DNA from: Bdellovibrio sp. CG22_combo_CG10-13_8_21_14_all_39_27
Lineage (GTDB): Bacteria > Bdellovibrionota > Bacteriovoracia > Bacteriovoracales > Bacteriovoracaceae
DNA: 64,000 bases
Assembly: GCA_002786715.1 (NCBI GenBank)
Contig: PCTW01000044.1
Span: forward strand, 40,146-104,145
Direction: 5' to 3'
Shown: positions 26,106-34,333 of the stretch, piece after piece
Numbering within the stretch: position 1 is the stretch's first letter
How the letters are laid out: each line of letters opens with the position of its first letter
Position numbers and translations under genes: made by a program
The notes under the pieces: generated by a model
Databases searched by the model: none
What the model was told of the DNA's origin: nothing
The model's input: the letters and a program-made list of their open reading frames with translations, nothing else

Positions 26106-27212
26106 ATGAAAATAGGTGTGCCAAAGGAAATTAAAATTAAAGAAAATCGCGTTGGTCTAGTACCTAGTGGTGTTCGTCAACTAGTCCATGATGGCCATGA
26201 GCTTTTTGTTGAGACCAATGCCGGACTCGGAATTGGTATCACTGACGAAGAATACCAAAAAGCTGGAGCAAAAATTTTGCCTTCATTAGAAGCAGTTTTT
26301 GAAACCGCCCAAATGATCATCAAAGTAAAAGAGCCCCAACCGAGAGAAGTCGCTCTTTTAAAACCACACCATATTCTCTACACCTATTTGCATTTAGCAG
26401 CAGAAAGAGAATTAACGATGGGATTGATGAAGTCAGGATCAACTTGTGTTGCTTATGAAACAATTCAACTTCCAGATCGCTCACTCCCTCTTCTTACTCC
26501 TATGTCTGAAGTAGCAGGTAGAATGGCCACTCAAATTGGTGCAACTTATCTACAAAATGACAAAGGTGGAAAAGGCATGCTTCTCGGAGGTGTTCCAGGC
26601 GTAAGACGTGCTCGCGTGGCCGTTATTGGTTGCGGGATTGCTGGAACAAATGCCATTAAAATGGCGATGGGAATGGGAGCTGATGTAACGGCAATCGATC
26701 TATCCGTTAAAAGACTTGCTGAACTCGATGATCTTTTTGAAAACAGAATTACTACTCTATTCTCTAATCTTCACAATGTTGAAGAGACCGTTATTCATGC
26801 CGATCTTGTCATTGGGGCCGTGCTTGTTCCTGGGGCAAAGGCTCCTAAACTTGTGACAAGAGAGATGATTTCTCGCATGGAAAAAGGGTCTGTCGTTGTT
26901 GATATCGCCGTTGATCAAGGTGGCTGTATTGAAACTTGTCGTCCTACAACTCACGAAAATCCAACATTTGATGTTGATGGAGTTGTTCACTATTGCGTAG
27001 CAAATATGCCTGGAGCAGTGGCAAGAACTTCAACTCTGGCGCTAACAAATACGACTCTCAAGTATGCTAGGGCCATTGCCAAGTTAGGTGTTGATGAAGC
27101 TTCAAGACAAGATCCTGCTTTAAAATTGGGAATCAACATTCATAACGGCAACCTCGTTTATGAACAGATTGCGACAGATCTTGAGCTTCCCTACACCCCA
27201 CTTAAACTTTAA
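26106..27212 (+). CDS. ald: Alanine dehydrogenase
   Basis: A 368-residue enzyme from the ATG after TTGAGGAGATTCACC; the in-frame TTG at 26091 lies inside that ribosome-binding site. N-terminus 'MKIGVPKEIKIKENRVGLVPSGV' is the family signature. The catalytic Lys (IIKVKEPQ) and His (YLHLAA) are present, as is the NAD-binding loop 'VIGCGIAGTNAIKMAMGMGA'. It interconverts L-alanine and pyruvate plus ammonia with NAD. In a protein-feeding organism it would direct amino-acid carbon to pyruvate. It is transcribed alone and followed by an intrinsic-terminator-like hairpin. Confidence 0.95.
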   Translation: MKIGVPKEIKIKENRVGLVPSGVRQLVHDGHELFVETNAGLGIGITDEEYQKAGAKILPSLEAVFETAQMIIKVKEPQPREVALLKPHHILYTYLHLAAERELTMGLMKSGSTCVAYETIQLPDRSLPLLTPMSEVAGRMATQIGATYLQNDKGGKGMLLGGVPGVRRARVAVIGCGIAGTNAIKMAMGMGADVTAIDLSVKRLAELDDLFENRITTLFSNLHNVEETVIHADLVIGAVLVPGAKAPKLVTREMISRMEKGSVVVDIAVDQGGCIETCRPTTHENPTFDVDGVVHYCVANMPGAVARTSTLALTNTTLKYARAIAKLGVDEASRQDPALKLGINIHNGNLVYEQIATDLELPYTPLKL

Positions 27213-27229
27213 TATCTGACTTTTTTTAT

Positions 27230-27260
27230 GGGTCATAGGCATTCTCGTTGCCTATGGCCC
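27230..27260 (+). terminator. Terminator-like hairpin after ald
   Basis: Twelve-base arms GGGTCATAGGCA and TGCCTATGGCCC pair with one G-T wobble around a 7-base loop. The 3' flank is CTCTTTCTC rather than a clean T-run, so it could end ald transcription or work with Rho. Confidence 0.55.
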
Positions 27261-27288
27261 TCTTTCTCAGACATGCTAAAATATCCTC

Positions 27289-27759
27289 ATGACTGGCAAT
27301 AAAACAATTGATATGGCCCTGATCTCTTTAATGACACTGGCATCAGCTGCTGTCTTGGCCCTCTTTGTTTACACTGAAATGCTTTATACAAAACCACTTC
27401 CCAATGAAAAAGTTGAGAAGCAAAAACTAATTCAAGATGCCAAGGCCCTTAATTTCAAAGAGGCCATAAAGCTTGATAAACTAACCATCAATCTCCCTAC
27501 TGAAAGATCTCGATTGCATTACCTCGATCTTGAATCTTATTTAATTCCTTTTAAGAGTGAAACGAGAGATCTCGTCGATAAAAAGAAGGCGATCATTTAC
27601 GATTCAATTATTGATGTCGCTTCTAATATGGAATCTGATGAGCTCAATACTGTGATGGGAAAAATGCTGTTTGAAAATCGAATCAAAAATAGAATTAATG
27701 AAGTTTTAGGTGGCAAAAAAATAAAAGATATTCAATTTACTGTCTTCGTCGTTCAATAA
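27289..27759 (+). CDS. FliL-like membrane protein
   Basis: A 156-residue protein with one N-terminal membrane helix (about 10-30) and a periplasmic domain. The domain pattern 'LHYLDLESYLIPFKSE ... IIDVASNMESDEL ... INEVLGGKKIKDIQFTVFVVQ' matches FliL, the stator-associated flagellar protein. No other flagellar gene is adjacent, so it is an orphan paralogue. It may serve a flagellar motor or another MotAB-like stator, such as one used in gliding. A TAAAAT box lies 13 bp upstream of the ATG with little room for a leader. A strong bidirectional terminator follows immediately. Confidence 0.75.
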   Translation: MTGNKTIDMALISLMTLASAAVLALFVYTEMLYTKPLPNEKVEKQKLIQDAKALNFKEAIKLDKLTINLPTERSRLHYLDLESYLIPFKSETRDLVDKKKAIIYDSIIDVASNMESDELNTVMGKMLFENRIKNRINEVLGGKKIKDIQFTVFVVQ

Positions 27760-27788
27760 AAAAAGCCGCTTGAAAGCGGCTTTTTTTG
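27758..27788. terminator. Bidirectional intrinsic terminator
   Basis: GCCGCT-TGAA-AGCGGC stem-loop, extended by an A-run on the left and a T-run on the right. It can end both the FliL-like transcript (plus) and the convergent small-protein transcript (minus). It is the only clear terminator at a convergent gene pair in the window. Confidence 0.92.
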
Positions 27789-27808
27789 TATCTCAATTTT
27801 AGTAAAAA

Positions 27809-27991
27809 TTATTGTGGAGTATGAGACTGATGATCATGGCCTCTTTCTGTGAAAGTAGCTTTTGATTGATCATCTGAAAGAGTTTTCAAGTACTCTTCAA
27901 TTTGCTTTGGAGTTAATTTTCCTTCGTGTGTAAGTTTATCGCGAAGGCGAAGGTCTAATTTTTTCTCTTCTAAAGCACGACTTAAACGCAT
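27809..27991 (-). CDS. Small charged protein of unknown function
   Basis: A 60-residue protein with a good ribosome-binding site (GAGAGGAT) before the ATG. Residues 1-45 are a charged helical region (RALEEKKLDLRLRDKLTHEGK, 'TPKQIEEYLKTL'). The tail is rich in His and polar residues (GHDHQSHTPQ) and could bind metal. It lies alone between the terminator and the pseudo-rhomboid gene. No family is recognised with confidence, but the start site, isolation and terminator support a real gene. Confidence 0.65.
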   Translation of the reverse strand: MRLSRALEEKKLDLRLRDKLTHEGKLTPKQIEEYLKTLSDDQSKATFTERGHDHQSHTPQ

Positions 27992-28072
27992 GGAAGATCC
28001 TCTCAGTCTAAAAATTAATGATGTGGCAAGGTATCAAGGACGCTATAAGAAATCAAGCGCTAGACGCACCGT

Positions 28073-28762
28073 TTAATGATAAGTAATTTTGTCCTTCTTA
28101 GTCTCTTCTTCCTTAACTAACTGTAAATGCTTAGAACGACTTTTGCGTTTTCCTCCCCCCCCAGATTTTCGACTCTGTTGGACCATCCAGGCCCAAGCAC
28201 TAGCAAAAGCTCCAAGTTGTCCCCAGGCCAAGATTCCCATGGGTGAAAAAACACCGTTGTAGAGACTCATCGCTATCAGGATCAGGACGAAGTAGCGGGC
28301 CTTTACCGGGAAAAAAAGAAAGTACATAGTCCGATCAGGGTACAGTACCCCAAAGGCCAAACATAGACCTAAACCCATGATTGAAGGGCCATAAAGAACA
28401 ACCCCTGCTCCAGAAATTCCTTCAGCGAGAAGATAGAAAAGACCAGATCCGATAATAACCGAAAGTAAAAAAGAGAGGTATCGTTTTTCTCCCCAAAGAT
28501 TTTCAAGGTCGGAACCAATAAACCAAATCACCATAGCATCAAACAAAAGCTCTAGTAGATTGCGAGCTAAAAAAGGATAAGTGATTAACTGAAATATTTT
28601 TCCATCAGAAACTCCACCAAGCGAAAGCCCAAAATGATAGGGCAAAGAAATATTCATGGAAGCTTGAAAAATTGAAGAAACGACAAAAAGAATCGCCAGT
28701 GAAATAACTAAATAACGATTTATTTTAGTAAGAGTTGGTATTTGAAAAGAAGGAGAATTCAT
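28073..28762 (-). CDS. Rhomboid-family membrane protein, probably inactive
   Basis: A 229-residue protein with six hydrophobic segments and a basic cytoplasmic tail (SGGGGKRKSRSKH). The arrangement is rhomboid-like. The serine helix reads 'LYGPSIMGLGL' (GxSx; the usual Gly after Ser is Ile), and the helix that should carry the catalytic His reads 'WGQLGAFAS', with Gln at that place. Loss of the His suggests a pseudoprotease that binds or holds membrane proteins rather than cutting them. Its start overlaps the epimerase stop by four bases (ATGA). Confidence 0.7.
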   Translation of the reverse strand: MNSPSFQIPTLTKINRYLVISLAILFVVSSIFQASMNISLPYHFGLSLGGVSDGKIFQLITYPFLARNLLELLFDAMVIWFIGSDLENLWGEKRYLSFLLSVIIGSGLFYLLAEGISGAGVVLYGPSIMGLGLCLAFGVLYPDRTMYFLFFPVKARYFVLILIAMSLYNGVFSPMGILAWGQLGAFASAWAWMVQQSRKSGGGGKRKSRSKHLQLVKEEETKKDKITYH

Positions 28763-29187
28763 ACAGTCGCCTTATGTTGAGAGATCTCGATGAGAACTCC
28801 CCCTGCACTTTTTGGATGAATAAAATTAACCAAACAAGAATTTGCCCCTAACTTGGCCTTTGGATAGAGTAATATATAACCCTTTTCGAGTAGTTCTTTT
28901 TCCTTCGCAACAATATCTTTGACTCTAAAGCATAAGTGATGCAGTCCAGGCCCTTTTTTTTCAATGAAAGTATGGATCGGTCCTGAATCACCAAAAGGTT
29001 CTAACAATTCAATATGGGCCATTTGATCAATTTGAGCAAAAGATGTTGTCACAGACTGGTCTTCAACCACTTCTCTTTTAGGATCAAAGACCAAGCCTAA
29101 ATCGCTATAAATTTTTTGACTATCATTAATACTCTTAACAGCAATAGCAATATGATCGAGATGACAATTTTCTAATTCTGGAATCAC
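28759..29187 (-). CDS. mce: Methylmalonyl-CoA epimerase
   Basis: A 142-residue vicinal-oxygen-chelate protein. It shows metal-ligand patterns 'LDHIAIAVKSIND', 'HIELLEP', 'GLHHLCFRVKDI' and 'VLIEISQ', with the length and spacing of methylmalonyl-CoA epimerases. These interconvert R and S methylmalonyl-CoA in propionate and branched amino-acid breakdown. No mutase gene is in the window. It is translationally coupled at both ends through ATGA overlaps with a small exported protein and the pseudo-rhomboid. Confidence 0.88.
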   Translation of the reverse strand: MIPELENCHLDHIAIAVKSINDSQKIYSDLGLVFDPKREVVEDQSVTTSFAQIDQMAHIELLEPFGDSGPIHTFIEKKGPGLHHLCFRVKDIVAKEKELLEKGYILLYPKAKLGANSCLVNFIHPKSAGGVLIEISQHKATV

Positions 29188-29510
29188 TTGTCCTCCGAAG
29201 GCTTATTTAATTCAAATTTTCGCGCTTCCCTGATGATCATTTCTCTTTCCTCAAAAGCGTTCAATCGGTGATAGGGAAATTTTTGAAGGTCGAGGGCCAA
29301 TTGTTTTTGGTCTAGTTCACTAAATGCTTCTAAGACATAATGAATCGATTTTTGAGAACGGACTGAAATTTCTTTCTTCTGAGAAAGATAAAGAAATTCA
29401 GGGGAGCTTAATTTTTTTATTAGTTCTTTTTCTTTTCTCGTCCATTTTGCCTCTCCCGCAAAAACTTGCGAGCACAAAATAAAGAATAGGAAATGAACCA
29501 AAATTTTCAT
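29184..29510 (-). CDS. Small exported protein of unknown function
   Basis: A 108-residue protein with a signal peptide (MKILVHFLFFILCSQVFA, 1-18). The mature part is short, charged and mostly helical, with 'KWTRKEKELIKKLSSPEF' and 'FEEREMIIREARKFEL'. No family recognised. It is the first gene of a three-gene unit (exported protein, epimerase, pseudo-rhomboid) joined by ATGA overlaps. What links these is not clear from sequence. Confidence 0.6.
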   Translation of the reverse strand: MKILVHFLFFILCSQVFAGEAKWTRKEKELIKKLSSPEFLYLSQKKEISVRSQKSIHYVLEAFSELDQKQLALDLQKFPYHRLNAFEEREMIIREARKFELNKPSEDK

Positions 29511-29570
29511 GCCCTATCTTATCTGGCCTCTGTGCTCATTGCAAAAGTTTGCTAGGCGTCATTGTTTAAT

Positions 29571-31493
29571 TTATTGAAACTTAGTTGGGGGATCAATCGC
29601 TTCATCACAAGCTGTATCAGATGAGGGGTCAAAAGCTGGAATTTCAGGGACCACAGGAGGCGAACAAACACCATCTTTACAGTCTCCAAATGTTGGAACG
29701 TTGTAACAACGTAAAGCACAAGTCTTCTTTCCTTGTGGGTCAATACCAGTTTTAACAATAAAGCATTGATTAATATTTTCTTTGCGACAGTATTCTTTGG
29801 CCACACAGAATTGTCCTGGAGATTTGCTACATAGGACAGGAGGACTTTGCTTATTATCATGAACCGCACATGTTCCGGTCGAAGCGTTACAGCAAATTGA
29901 TGTACAATCGTAGTCGGTAGAGCAAGCTTGACCAATTGCTCTATTACCAATGGTAGGAGCATCTTCTAGACATTGAGAAACAAGTTCTTTACCCCAGCAA
30001 CGATTGTTAAAACAACATTCGTTAATTCCGCAAGCTGAAGAATTGGTACAGGTTTTCATGGAGCTAAAAAGAACCTCTTTACCTTCAAAGTTAGTGACAC
30101 TGGCGCGAACTAATTGAAGCTTTACTTCATTTGAAGTTGTTATTTCTTCGACTTCACCAGTAGCAATATTAGTTGTAATTAAGCTGACTGTTGCAGCGAC
30201 GTTACAGGATTGGATCCCTTCATTTATATTTTTATCGTAATTTGAAACGCGAATATTACAACCATCCATATAAGCGGAAGTCCCACCAGCAACTAAAGAG
30301 GTTAAGGCGCGAGTTGGATCGAAAGGATTGGTTGAAGACCAATGACCAATATTGGCCTGAAGACTCATCTTGCCTGCACGAGGGAAAAGAAATGACTTAA
30401 TACCACCGAGAGAAGCCTTATTGAAGTCACTTGGGGTAGCGCTTGGAGTGTTCGGCATCAAATCTTTAAACAATCCTGACGTCCCAAAAACCGCTGCTTC
30501 GCGAACTTCCCACTCGTCTCGTGCAATCGGACGATAAGGACCATTGTAAGTATAAGTGTTGCCATCAAGTGAAATATTGTTCGGAACTCCATAATCAAGA
30601 GAAGTGAATCCCGAAAGATTTGTCACTCCCAAGAAAGTATTTAAATCACTTGCATCTGGTAAACACTTCGTCAAAGTATTTGCAGCACTATCAGAGGTGT
30701 ATCCTGTTTTAGTAATATCTATCTGTGGATTTGAAGGAACAATAGAGAGACCATCTGCATTTTTAACTAAGCCTTGATCGATAACTTTGGCGTAAGCAAA
30801 TTGGCAAACATCAGCGGCTTCATTACAAATTCCATCTTTATTAGAATCACCATCACTGAAAGTAGGATCGTCTTCAAGCTTTAAACCACGACAATAAAGA
30901 CCGCTATTTCTTTCGTCTAATACTGGCTCAAGCTCTTCGATTCCATCATCATCAGCGTCGTAATCATTGTAATCATAAAGGTCGTAGAGAAGACGAATTC
31001 TTTCAAATGGACGAGTTTTCATATCCATAATAAGAACTTCGATATCTGTTTGAGGAATAATTCCTGGAGCGCGTGAAATCACGGCCGGAATAATGACTTC
31101 TTCTTTTTCACGTCCAAAGCGAAAGCGTACACTCACTACTTTGCTCGTAAGAGATGAAACATTGATTCCCGATAGATAAAGAAGACCAGTGAAATTTTTT
31201 GGAATTGTTACTTTCGTTTTATAAGTTCCATCGAAAGGATCGACGAAATGGCGAAGCTCAACTTTACCATTTTCAATAATTTGATCTGTAGAATTTCCGA
31301 CGTTGTCATTTCCAGGTGCTGATCCATTACCACCACCTGAATTATTATCAGGGGTTTTCGTGGTCACACCCTGACTCACTTTACTGCGACCTTTTCCTGT
31401 TCCACTTTGGGACAAACAGCTCGACAAGAATAGCGAACTCACTACCATCATCACTTCAATTAATTTCAAGAGCCTGTTCTTACTCATTCCCAT
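29571..31493 (-). CDS. Large Cys-rich surface lipoprotein
   Basis: A 640-residue lipoprotein with lipobox LSSC (about residue 26) and a Gly/Ser/Asn-rich linker. An acidic Asp-rich stretch, 'DYNDYDADDDGIEELEP' and 'SDGDSNKDGICNEAAD', resembles calcium-binding EF-hand or thrombospondin type-3 repeats. The last 170 residues are dense in cysteines, including two 'C-x-D-C ... CC ... G-x-C' clusters like small disulfide knots of extracellular proteins. This suggests a calcium-stabilised, disulfide-bonded protein exposed at the surface. A role in adhesion or prey contact is inference. A 227-bp gap upstream of its start shows no gene. Confidence 0.7.
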   Translation of the reverse strand: MGMSKNRLLKLIEVMMVVSSLFLSSCLSQSGTGKGRSKVSQGVTTKTPDNNSGGGNGSAPGNDNVGNSTDQIIENGKVELRHFVDPFDGTYKTKVTIPKNFTGLLYLSGINVSSLTSKVVSVRFRFGREKEEVIIPAVISRAPGIIPQTDIEVLIMDMKTRPFERIRLLYDLYDYNDYDADDDGIEELEPVLDERNSGLYCRGLKLEDDPTFSDGDSNKDGICNEAADVCQFAYAKVIDQGLVKNADGLSIVPSNPQIDITKTGYTSDSAANTLTKCLPDASDLNTFLGVTNLSGFTSLDYGVPNNISLDGNTYTYNGPYRPIARDEWEVREAAVFGTSGLFKDLMPNTPSATPSDFNKASLGGIKSFLFPRAGKMSLQANIGHWSSTNPFDPTRALTSLVAGGTSAYMDGCNIRVSNYDKNINEGIQSCNVAATVSLITTNIATGEVEEITTSNEVKLQLVRASVTNFEGKEVLFSSMKTCTNSSACGINECCFNNRCWGKELVSQCLEDAPTIGNRAIGQACSTDYDCTSICCNASTGTCAVHDNKQSPPVLCSKSPGQFCVAKEYCRKENINQCFIVKTGIDPQGKKTCALRCYNVPTFGDCKDGVCSPPVVPEIPAFDPSSDTACDEAIDPPTKFQ

Positions 31494-31714
31494 ACCCTTT
31501 CTTTTCGGTCCAAATGCTTGTTAACCTTAAGCTTTTGACCAAAGAGAACTTGACTCTATTGTACTGCTATTTGGGAATTTTTAAGCCATCCCACCATCGT
31601 GAGTCGACCTCAAGTCGTTGTAATTAAAGGACTTTTTCATATTTGTTTAATTTTACAGACACTTACAAATGAGAGATAAATGAAAAAAGAATGCCTCAAA
31701 GTATGGCCAATAAA

Positions 31715-31738
31715 CCTCAATTATTCCAATTGGGGGTT
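31715..31738 (-). terminator. Hairpin overlapping the stop of the metalloprotease gene
   Basis: On the minus strand CCCCAATT-GGAAT-AATTGAGG forms a short stem with one wobble, spanning the stop codon and followed by TTTATT. A weak terminator is possible. Confidence 0.35.
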
Positions 31739-32482
31739 CTTTACTGCTCGAATATTAATCATAAGAAGAATCAAAGTTAAGCCTATAAAGAAGGCCATAC
31801 TATCCTGATAATGATCGTCGCTCGAAATATCCTTAATACTGCCAATTGCACCTAGGCAACCTCCAGCTTTTTTCTCATGGGGGTACAAATAAGTTATTCC
31901 ATCGCGATCATCTTGAGAGAGCTTATATAAGCCTAAAGAACCTCCACTACTTTGCATTAAAGCATTTGGAAAAGAAGTATGTCCAAGCCCTAAACAATGA
32001 CCCATTTCATGGGCCATAATTGCTGCAGTAGTGTCGTAAGAACGACCAAAATTGGTACTATCATCTTTAAATAAAACCAAACCAATCTGATTGCGATCTG
32101 ATCCTCTTGCAGTTGAATAAGCGGCAGCAGTGGCAGGAACAGCCGAGCTACAACCAATTACAATATGGTTTCTATTGGAGAAAACGGCACTATAAAAACT
32201 ATTCAAGTCTTTGCCGTTGGCCGTTGCACTTAGAACACTTCCTCTCACTAATTTAATATTTGCAGTTTCTACCGTGTTCCAATAAAGTTCAGCACCGTGT
32301 ACAGCAAGACTTAAAAGCTCTTCCGCAGTGTAACCTCCCGATGCAGAACAACCATCAGAAGCAACATCAATGATAATATCTTCGTTATTATTAAATCTAA
32401 AAAATCGACTATCTGTTAAAGTAAAAGCTAAGACTTGTTGAGAAATTAAAAATGAAATCAGCACTACAAAATTTTTATTCAT
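31721..32482 (-). CDS. Matrixin-like metzincin protease with C-terminal anchor
   Basis: A 253-residue protein with a signal peptide (1-19). It has the zinc motif HEMGHCLGLGH at residues 158-168, with all three His and the catalytic Glu, and a nearby Met-turn candidate (FPNALMQSS). Residues about 222-245 form a membrane helix followed by basic residues, so the protease is probably tethered after export. M10-type metzincins hydrolyse proteins outside the cytoplasm. It overlaps the upstream barrel-like gene by one base. A degradative role against external proteins is plausible for a predator but inferred. Confidence 0.88.
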   Translation of the reverse strand: MNKNFVVLISFLISQQVLAFTLTDSRFFRFNNNEDIIIDVASDGCSASGGYTAEELLSLAVHGAELYWNTVETANIKLVRGSVLSATANGKDLNSFYSAVFSNRNHIVIGCSSAVPATAAAYSTARGSDRNQIGLVLFKDDSTNFGRSYDTTAAIMAHEMGHCLGLGHTSFPNALMQSSGGSLGLYKLSQDDRDGITYLYPHEKKAGGCLGAIGSIKDISSDDHYQDSMAFFIGLTLILLMINIRAVKNPQLE

Positions 32483-33048
32483 TAAAAAACCCTATACTTC
32501 AATGAAAGAGAAATTGAAAATGCACGCGATTGACTATCTAAAACCTGCCAGACATGTGTTTTAAATTCACCATAGATAAGCTGATTATAGTCGTATCCTA
32601 GACCTAAATTTAATATAGTATTATAAGAAGTTTGCCCTTCATCAGAAGGATAATAATATGTATTTGAACCTTCTTTTACAGAGCTTCCATCCCCGTAGAC
32701 TTTAGTCATTACTGTTGAAATTCCAATAATACCAAAAAACATTTTATTCCAATAATAATTGGAATTGAGTTCCCAAAATAATTTACGATTTTTAGTTTCC
32801 GGATTCATATTTTCGAAAGAAGTTTGAGGAAATACATAACCTATTTCAAAGTCATAGACCCAAGGAAAAAAAGCTGGATATTTATAAAATAAACCAATAA
32901 AAGGCTTTAAGGCGAAAGTACTTTCTGTTTCAGACGCTTTTTCTCTCACGCGATCTATGGGCGGCCCAAAAGTACCAATCGTAATGTTTGCCTTTACATC
33001 AAATGAATAAGCTATGAAAACTAAAATGAGTATATAAATTGATTTCAC
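32482..33048 (-). CDS. Predicted outer-membrane beta-barrel protein
   Basis: A 188-residue protein with a signal peptide (about 1-20). The rest has alternating aromatic/polar strands ('FIGLFYKYPAFFPWVYDFEIGYVF', 'LFWELNSNYYWNKMFFGIIGIS', 'TILNLGLGYDYNQLIYGEF') and ends in a hydrophobic strand with terminal Phe (SLSLKYRVF), the C-terminal signature for barrel insertion. An 8- to 10-strand barrel is likely. It is coupled to the metzincin gene by a one-base overlap, so the two may act at the same surface. Function unknown. Confidence 0.6.
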   Translation of the reverse strand: MKSIYILILVFIAYSFDVKANITIGTFGPPIDRVREKASETESTFALKPFIGLFYKYPAFFPWVYDFEIGYVFPQTSFENMNPETKNRKLFWELNSNYYWNKMFFGIIGISTVMTKVYGDGSSVKEGSNTYYYPSDEGQTSYNTILNLGLGYDYNQLIYGEFKTHVWQVLDSQSRAFSISLSLKYRVF

Positions 33049-33094
33049 TTAAAAAGTTTAAAAGAAAAGAAAGTCAAAGGCAATTTCATAATGT

Positions 33095-34333
33095 CTATTG
33101 CAAGCAAGTAAAAACAGAAGTTCCATATTCATAGCAGAGTTGGCTCAAAGCCAAATGAACCTGAGCCTCCCCTTCTTGGGCCAAGATCTCTGTTTCTAAA
33201 TAACGGTTCTGATCGAGTTCTAAATCGTTAACCGAAAGTTTGCCTTCCTGAAAACGACGAACAGATTGACGATAAATCTTACGTGAAATTTCCAAAGTTT
33301 TTAATCTTCTTGAAAGTGAATCTAAGGACGTTTGATAATTTAATTTTTTTGTTTCAATGCTTGCGCCAAAATTTCTCTTTAAATCTGTTAAGCGATACTT
33401 AGCTTCTTCTTTCAAATAGCGTGAATAGGCCAACTGTGCTCTATCTTTATAACCATTCCATAAAGTCCAAGTGAAATTAAGAGCTAAGACTTTATCTTCA
33501 ACTCCTCTAGAATTGAAATAACCACTTTCACTTGCAGCATTGGTCATTCGATAACTCAAATCTACTTGCGGAACAAAAGACCCATATTGTGACTGATACG
33601 ATTTTTCTAATGATTCAACATAGGCTTCTAATGAAGCAATATCAGTCCTTAAAACATTCTTATTTTTAATAGGTGTTTTCTTGCCGCTCAGTAACTGCTT
33701 CGTGAATGGCCATTCTGTTTTCAATTGATTTTGACCAAGATAAGACTGCACTTGCTTTTGAAAAGTCTCTTTTTCAATTTTGGCGTTCGTCAAACGAGCC
33801 TCAGAATTGAAAACATCAACTTGAGCCTTTTCTAATTCCTGCAAAGGAATTATCCCACGATCATATCTCTTTTTAGCTACGCCTAATGATTTCTCCTGAA
33901 CTTGTAGGAGATCATATACTATTTGATATTTTTTTTGAGATAACAAATAACTCACTGTGAGCTCAATTGCTTTTTGCTGAGCAACGAGTTGCTTATCGGA
34001 GAGGGTCTTTTCTTCACTATCTAGCAATCGATATTGAGAACGTAAGTTAAAGTAGTCTTTACCGCCTTTAAAAAGATTAGCGGTGAACAAGAGACTACTG
34101 CCATAACCAGTCGCTTCGGTATTATAACTTTTTTCTCTCGTGTAACTGGCACTAATTGTCGGCAATAAACTTAAGCTCGAGCTCAAACTCTGAGTTTCTT
34201 GAGCTTGAAGTTTTTCACTTTGCGCCAAGAATTGAGGGTCTTGTTGAGTAATTAATTCAATAGTCTGTTGAAAATCTAAAACAGAAGCATTTACCGAGAA
34301 GCTCAGTAAAAAGAATCCAATTATTGTAGCCAT
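33095..34333 (-). CDS. TolC-family outer-membrane efflux protein
   Basis: A 412-residue protein with a signal peptide and the repeated helical pattern of TolC-family channels. Each half has long amphipathic helices ('RLLDSEEKTLSDKQLVAQQKAIELTVSYLL', 'KKRYDRGIIPLQELEKAQVDVF') and strand segments such as 'LALNFTWTLWNGYKDRAQLAYS'. The outer-membrane duct of tripartite pumps. Its start overlaps the RND gene stop by 13 bp, and the operon order is adaptor, RND transporter, TolC. Confidence 0.88.
   Translation of the reverse strand: MATIIGFFLLSFSVNASVLDFQQTIELITQQDPQFLAQSEKLQAQETQSLSSSLSLLPTISASYTREKSYNTEATGYGSSLLFTANLFKGGKDYFNLRSQYRLLDSEEKTLSDKQLVAQQKAIELTVSYLLSQKKYQIVYDLLQVQEKSLGVAKKRYDRGIIPLQELEKAQVDVFNSEARLTNAKIEKETFQKQVQSYLGQNQLKTEWPFTKQLLSGKKTPIKNKNVLRTDIASLEAYVESLEKSYQSQYGSFVPQVDLSYRMTNAASESGYFNSRGVEDKVLALNFTWTLWNGYKDRAQLAYSRYLKEEAKYRLTDLKRNFGASIETKKLNYQTSLDSLSRRLKTLEISRKIYRQSVRRFQEGKLSVNDLELDQNRYLETEILAQEGEAQVHLALSQLCYEYGTSVFTCLQ

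Noticed and set aside
26757..26990. 77-codon minus-strand frame
   Set aside because: Antisense to the alanine dehydrogenase catalytic core.
29552..29962. 136-codon minus-strand frame
   Set aside because: Frame-shifted shadow of the Cys-rich lipoprotein's 3' end without a start signal.
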